Assembly: GCA_016235145.1 (NCBI GenBank)
Contig: JACRLV010000299.1
Span: 1 to 36,881 of the forward strand
Direction: 5' to 3'
Source: Planctomycetota bacterium
GTDB taxonomy: Bacteria; Planctomycetota; Phycisphaerae; UBA1845; Fen-1342
DNA: 36,881 nucleotides
Within the stretch, counting starts at the first letter, position 1, and the number at the start of each line of letters is the position of its first letter. The notes below the pieces were generated by a model that saw only the letters and a program-made list of their open reading frames with translations, was not told the DNA's origin and made no database searches. Made by a program: the position numbers and the translations under genes. Below, piece by piece: positions 34,461-36,881 of this stretch.

Positions 34461-35045
34461 TCATTCGTGGATCGTCTCCTCGCTCGATGCCTCCACTCCG
34501 CACTGGGGAGCAGCGCCCGCCGCCGCTTCGGCGAGCCCCCAGGCCATCAGTTCGTTGCGAATCAGTTCGGCCACCAGCGACGCGGACACGACCGCAAAGT
34601 CAAGCCCAAGCACGCGGGTTTCGATTTCGCCGGCCAGGATGCGCGCGACGCCTGCGCCGATTTCGTGATTGCGCTCGATCGAATGCGCGACGCGCGATTT
34701 CGACCAAGGTTCGGCCTTCTCGCCCCCGGGCGTCAGCACGCAAGTCCGCTTACGCTTGCTCTGGCGAAGCCGACGGTGGCGCATAACCGCTTCCGCGACA
34801 TCCGGCAGGCCGGTTTCCTGAAGGACGGTCCGCACGCAATGAAAGAGATATTCCGTAGTCGGCGGAGCGTCCTCGCGCCACTCTTCCACGTGAATCGCGA
34901 CCGCCCGCGCCAAGGCATCGGCGTAAAGCTGGTCGTAGCCGCAGCCCTCCATGGCCGCCGCCAGCCCGCGCCGGAGCTTGCGAAAATCAAACGCCTCGCA
35001 TGAGCCGTCACGCTTTTCGACGCTAGCGCGTTTGTTCTTTTTCAC
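34461..35045 (-). CDS. ATP-cone domain protein overlapping nrdR
   Basis: 194 aa. The first 90 residues look like a lone ATP-cone: VEKRDGSCEAFDFRKLRRGL resembles the VVKRDGSRVPYDRAKVLAGL of NrdR next door, followed by helices ending HCVRTVLQETGLPDVAEAVM. Then a basic link (RHRRLRQSKRKR) and a second, helical domain without a recognised family (about 120-194). ATP-cones sense ATP/dATP in ribonucleotide reductase and NrdR. The start overlaps the nrdR 3' end by 23 bp, implying coupled expression. It may be a second nucleotide-sensing regulator of deoxynucleotide supply; no DNA-binding zinc ribbon is seen. Confidence 0.75.
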   Translation of the reverse strand: MKKNKRASVEKRDGSCEAFDFRKLRRGLAAAMEGCGYDQLYADALARAVAIHVEEWREDAPPTTEYLFHCVRTVLQETGLPDVAEAVMRHRRLRQSKRKRTCVLTPGGEKAEPWSKSRVAHSIERNHEIGAGVARILAGEIETRVLGLDFAVVSASLVAELIRNELMAWGLAEAAAGAAPQCGVEASSEETIHE

Positions 35046-35553
35046 GGTGTTCGCCTGATGGGTCGAACAGGTTCTGCTGCCCAGGAATATCGCCGGCCGC
35101 TTCTTCGATTACGTTTTGCGCTTCCTCGATGAAGTCGCCGACATCCTGAAACTGGCGATACACGCTGGCGAACCGCACATACGCAACCTTGTCGATTCGC
35201 TTGAGCACCGCGGCGATCTTCTCGCCGATCGCCTGACTCGATACTTCCTTTTCGAAGGCGGAGATCAGCTGCTCTTCCACCTCGTCGGCGATCTGCTCCA
35301 AACACTCGGCGGAAATCGGGCGCTTGTACGTCGCGCGCTTCAGTCCGGCGAGCACCTTTGCACGGTCGTACGGAACGCGCGATCCGTCCCGTTTCACGAC
35401 CTGGAGCTTGACCTTGTCCTCAGCCCGTTCGTACGTCGTGAAACGCCGCTCGCACGCCAAGCAATGCCGACGACGACGAATCCCTCTTCCGCCGTCCGTG
35501 GCGCGAGAGTCAATCACCTTGTCGTTGTCAGCGTTACAGAACGGGCATCGCAT
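35023..35553 (-). CDS. nrdR: Transcriptional repressor NrdR
   Basis: 176 aa. The ATG at 35551-35553 opens the invariant MRCPFCNADNDKVIDSR; the track's longer start adds 47 unrelated residues. The zinc ribbon has Cys3, Cys6 and the later CLAC pair, with RRRRHCLACERRFTTYER. The ATP-cone follows (LQVVKRDGSRVPYDRAKVLA to VAYVRFASVYRQFQDVGDF). It represses ribonucleotide reductase genes when dATP is high. A C-terminal tail of about 25 residues is somewhat longer than usual. It is transcribed with the overlapping ATP-cone gene; possible own operators lie upstream. Confidence 0.95.
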   Translation of the reverse strand: MRCPFCNADNDKVIDSRATDGGRGIRRRRHCLACERRFTTYERAEDKVKLQVVKRDGSRVPYDRAKVLAGLKRATYKRPISAECLEQIADEVEEQLISAFEKEVSSQAIGEKIAAVLKRIDKVAYVRFASVYRQFQDVGDFIEEAQNVIEEAAGDIPGQQNLFDPSGEHREKEQTR

Positions 35554-35655
35554 GCGAATCCGCCGCAGGACCGCCGCCCGCGCCACCGGCCGACTTCCTC
35601 GGGTCTGCCCAAGCCGGTTTCGTTTCTCAAATCCCCTGGGAGGACACCGACTTGG

Positions 35656-35705
35656 ACACAACCAGTTGTTACATGGCGCACTGTACACCACCATACAATG
35701 GGTGT
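35656..35705. promoter_or_regulatory. Possible paired NrdR boxes upstream of nrdR
   Basis: ACACAACCAGTTGTTA (35656-35671) has the ACA-AC/GTTGT dyad of NrdR-box-like sites. A second imperfect dyad, CACCATACAATGGGTG (35689-35704), lies 33 bp further, close to the three-helical-turn spacing of paired NrdR boxes. The area lies between divergent nrdR and the MBL-fold gene. Match to consensus is only partial, so this is a suggestion of autoregulation. Confidence 0.3.
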
Positions 35706-35766
35706 CAATGGAAAAGCCCGCTCAAACGAGACTTTCTGTGAAGATTTCGATATAAGGGCGGCAATC

Positions 35767-36520
35767 ATGGCTGCTGCGGAAATCCTCCACGACAACATTC
35801 GCATTCTGGGCTCGTCCTCGGCGGGCGAAGAGACCTATTTTCTGCTTCCCGAGCTGGGCGTTGCTTTCGATTTCGGCCGCTCGCCGCGTGAGCTGATTCC
35901 CATTGAGCATGTGTTTCTGACTCACGGGCATCTCGATCACACCGCCGGGCTCGCCTATTACTTTGCGCAGCGCTGGTTTGTGGACGCCGCACCGGGCAAT
36001 CTGTACCTGGCGCCTTCGTTGATCGAGCCCGTGCGCCGGTTGCTTCGTGCTTTCGGCGAAATCGACGGGCACGAGCCGCCTGCGCGGTTACACCCGTCGG
36101 TTCCCGGAGTCGACATTGAGGTGCGTCGCGGATTGATCGTGCGTCCATTTGACGTCAATCATTTCGGCCCGCGCACACAACGGGCGGCGCTCTCACAGGC
36201 TCTGGGCTATGGTCAGAAAGGCCAAGATCCTGCTGCTGGAATGCACTTTTTTTGACGCCGAGGACCAACAACGAGCCCGCGCCGGCGGGCACATTCACGT
36301 CGATGATCTGCCGGCAATGCTCCCCCGCCTGGAGAATGAGCGAATCGTGCTCACCCATCTCTCGCGACGAATCATGCCTGGAGAGGCCAAGACCATCCTG
36401 CGCCGCGTAATCGGCGACCAAGAACTCGCCCGCGTTTCGCTGCTGAACGACCATCGGCGGCGCGGTGCGAAGGACCACAAGCCGCGCACCGAAAAGCCCG
36501 ACGCGCAAACGCCACCCTGA
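35767..36520 (+). pseudogene. Metallo-beta-lactamase-fold hydrolase, central block lost and frameshifted
   Basis: The first frame (35767-36255) gives MAAAEILHDN, then SSSAGEETYFLLPELGVAFD and the zinc motif LTHGHLDHTAGLAYYF, through VRPFDVNHFGPRTQRAALSQ. The second frame (from about 36210, track ORF 36149-36520) gives MVRKAKILLLECTFFDAEDQ, GHIHVDDLPAMLPRL and IVLTHLSRR. In relatives of the RNase Z/AtsA type, a block of about 50-55 residues with a GDT metal motif lies between them. Here it is absent and the frame changes near 36211. As read, the product would stop at 36255 without the third metal-binding part. The ATG has AAGGG upstream. Confidence 0.75.
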
Positions 36521-36609
36521 TCTTCGCAAACAAAAGCGGTCCGGCGCGGGTACAAACGCCGCGATCGCCCTCGCCGCGCCGCTGCTTGCGCTCTGGGGTG
36601 CAAAGCAAC

Positions 36610-36638
36610 GCGGCCGGTCCCGTAAGGAAGCCGGCCGC
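36610..36638. terminator. Hairpin between converging MBL-fold and dockerin genes
   Basis: Perfect 8-bp stem GCGGCCGG / CCGGCCGC with a 13-base loop. It lies between the two converging stops, without a clear T-run. Moderate candidate. Confidence 0.4.
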
Positions 36639-36671
36639 TGTGTTGTTCGCGAGTGCGATGCTTAATTTCGA

Positions 36672-36881
36672 TTACGGGCAGGGCAGCCCGAAACGCGAGA
36701 GCAGCAGCGTCAGATCGGCCAGTTCCACGGCGCCATTGTTGTCCAGGTCAGCGGGCAGGCTGGAGCCCGTGCTGCCGAACTGGCTGAGCAACAGCGTCAG
36801 GTCGCTCAGATCCACCTGATGGTCGTTGTTGATGTCGCCGACGCACGGCTGTGAGGCCGAGACTGTGAAACTGATCGAGGG
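36672..36881 (-). CDS. C-terminal end of a GC-type dockerin protein (cut by window edge)
   Basis: Read from the reverse complement; not in the ORF track. 69 residues precede the TAA. They hold a dockerin with two calcium-loop repeats: CVGDINNDHQVDLSDLTLLL, then DLDNNGAVELADLTLLL, ending FGLPCP. The Cys bracketing (CVGD ... PCP) matches the other dockerin in this window at 4873. The protein is probably a large exported or surface-anchored protein whose main domain lies outside the window. Confidence 0.85.
   Translation of the reverse strand, partial: PSISFTVSASQPCVGDINNDHQVDLSDLTLLLSQFGSTGSSLPADLDNNGAVELADLTLLLSRFGLPCP

Overview
The window looks like a chromosomal piece of a high-GC planctomycete, most likely of the Phycisphaerae type. 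The lineage markers are a DUF1549/DUF1553 cytochrome protein paired with a DUF1501 protein, an exosortase operon together with a PEP-CTERM protein, two Cys-bracketed C-terminal dockerins, a fused alpha/beta E1 dehydrogenase and a TMTC-like membrane TPR protein. This assignment rests on gene content only.

Layout. 1-3605 (minus): an envelope operon running polysaccharide-export lipoprotein, exosortase, EpsI-like protein and a membrane-anchored helical protein cut by the window edge. 4119-4826 (plus): a NeuD/PglD-type acyltransferase. 4873-7314 (minus): a secreted Asp-box/beta-propeller protein with a C-terminal dockerin, split by one in-frame TAG. 7445-7580: 27-bp repeats. 7817-9532 (plus): NAD-type malic enzyme. 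9755-11785 (minus): an exported protein with a pentein (guanidine-modifying) fold. 12022-12615 (plus): a lone NuoI-like ferredoxin. 12635-12892 (minus): a small Cys-rich protein. 13091-15430 (plus): fused E1 dehydrogenase. 15642-16377 (plus): a decayed PEP-CTERM gene. 16508-19255 (plus): a YbjQ-like membrane protein and the TMTC-like TPR protein. 19444-24556 (minus): the DUF1501 and DUF1553 pair. 24651-24912: a palindromic repeat element. 25017-26060 (plus): TerC. 26153-27592 (minus): FolC. 27895-29608 (plus): endonuclease V and a zinc-ribbon membrane protein. 29667-34028 (plus): an NtrC-type response regulator, then korA and korB behind a textbook sigma-54 promoter. 34461-35553 (minus): nrdR and an overlapping ATP-cone gene. 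35767-36520 (plus): a broken metallo-beta-lactamase-fold gene. 36672-36881 (minus): the dockerin end of another secreted protein.

How the genes fit together. The exosortase operon and the PEP-CTERM gene are the two halves of a protein-sorting system, although the in-window substrate gene is broken. The sigma-54 promoter between the NtrC-type activator and korAB suggests regulated 2-oxoacid:ferredoxin oxidoreductase expression. Malic enzyme, E1 and KorAB all act around pyruvate and 2-oxoacids.

The most notable signal is a set of lesions in otherwise well-preserved genes. KorB lacks about 32 residues covering its thiamine-diphosphate-binding GDG motif. The NtrC-type regulator has Cys for Gly in its P-loop and an aberrant C-terminus. 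The MBL-fold gene has lost a central block and changes frame. The PEP-CTERM gene has two frameshifts and no ATG, and the Asp-box protein has an amber codon. These may be real decay or draft-assembly error; reads would decide. Family comparisons are from memory, since no search could be run.
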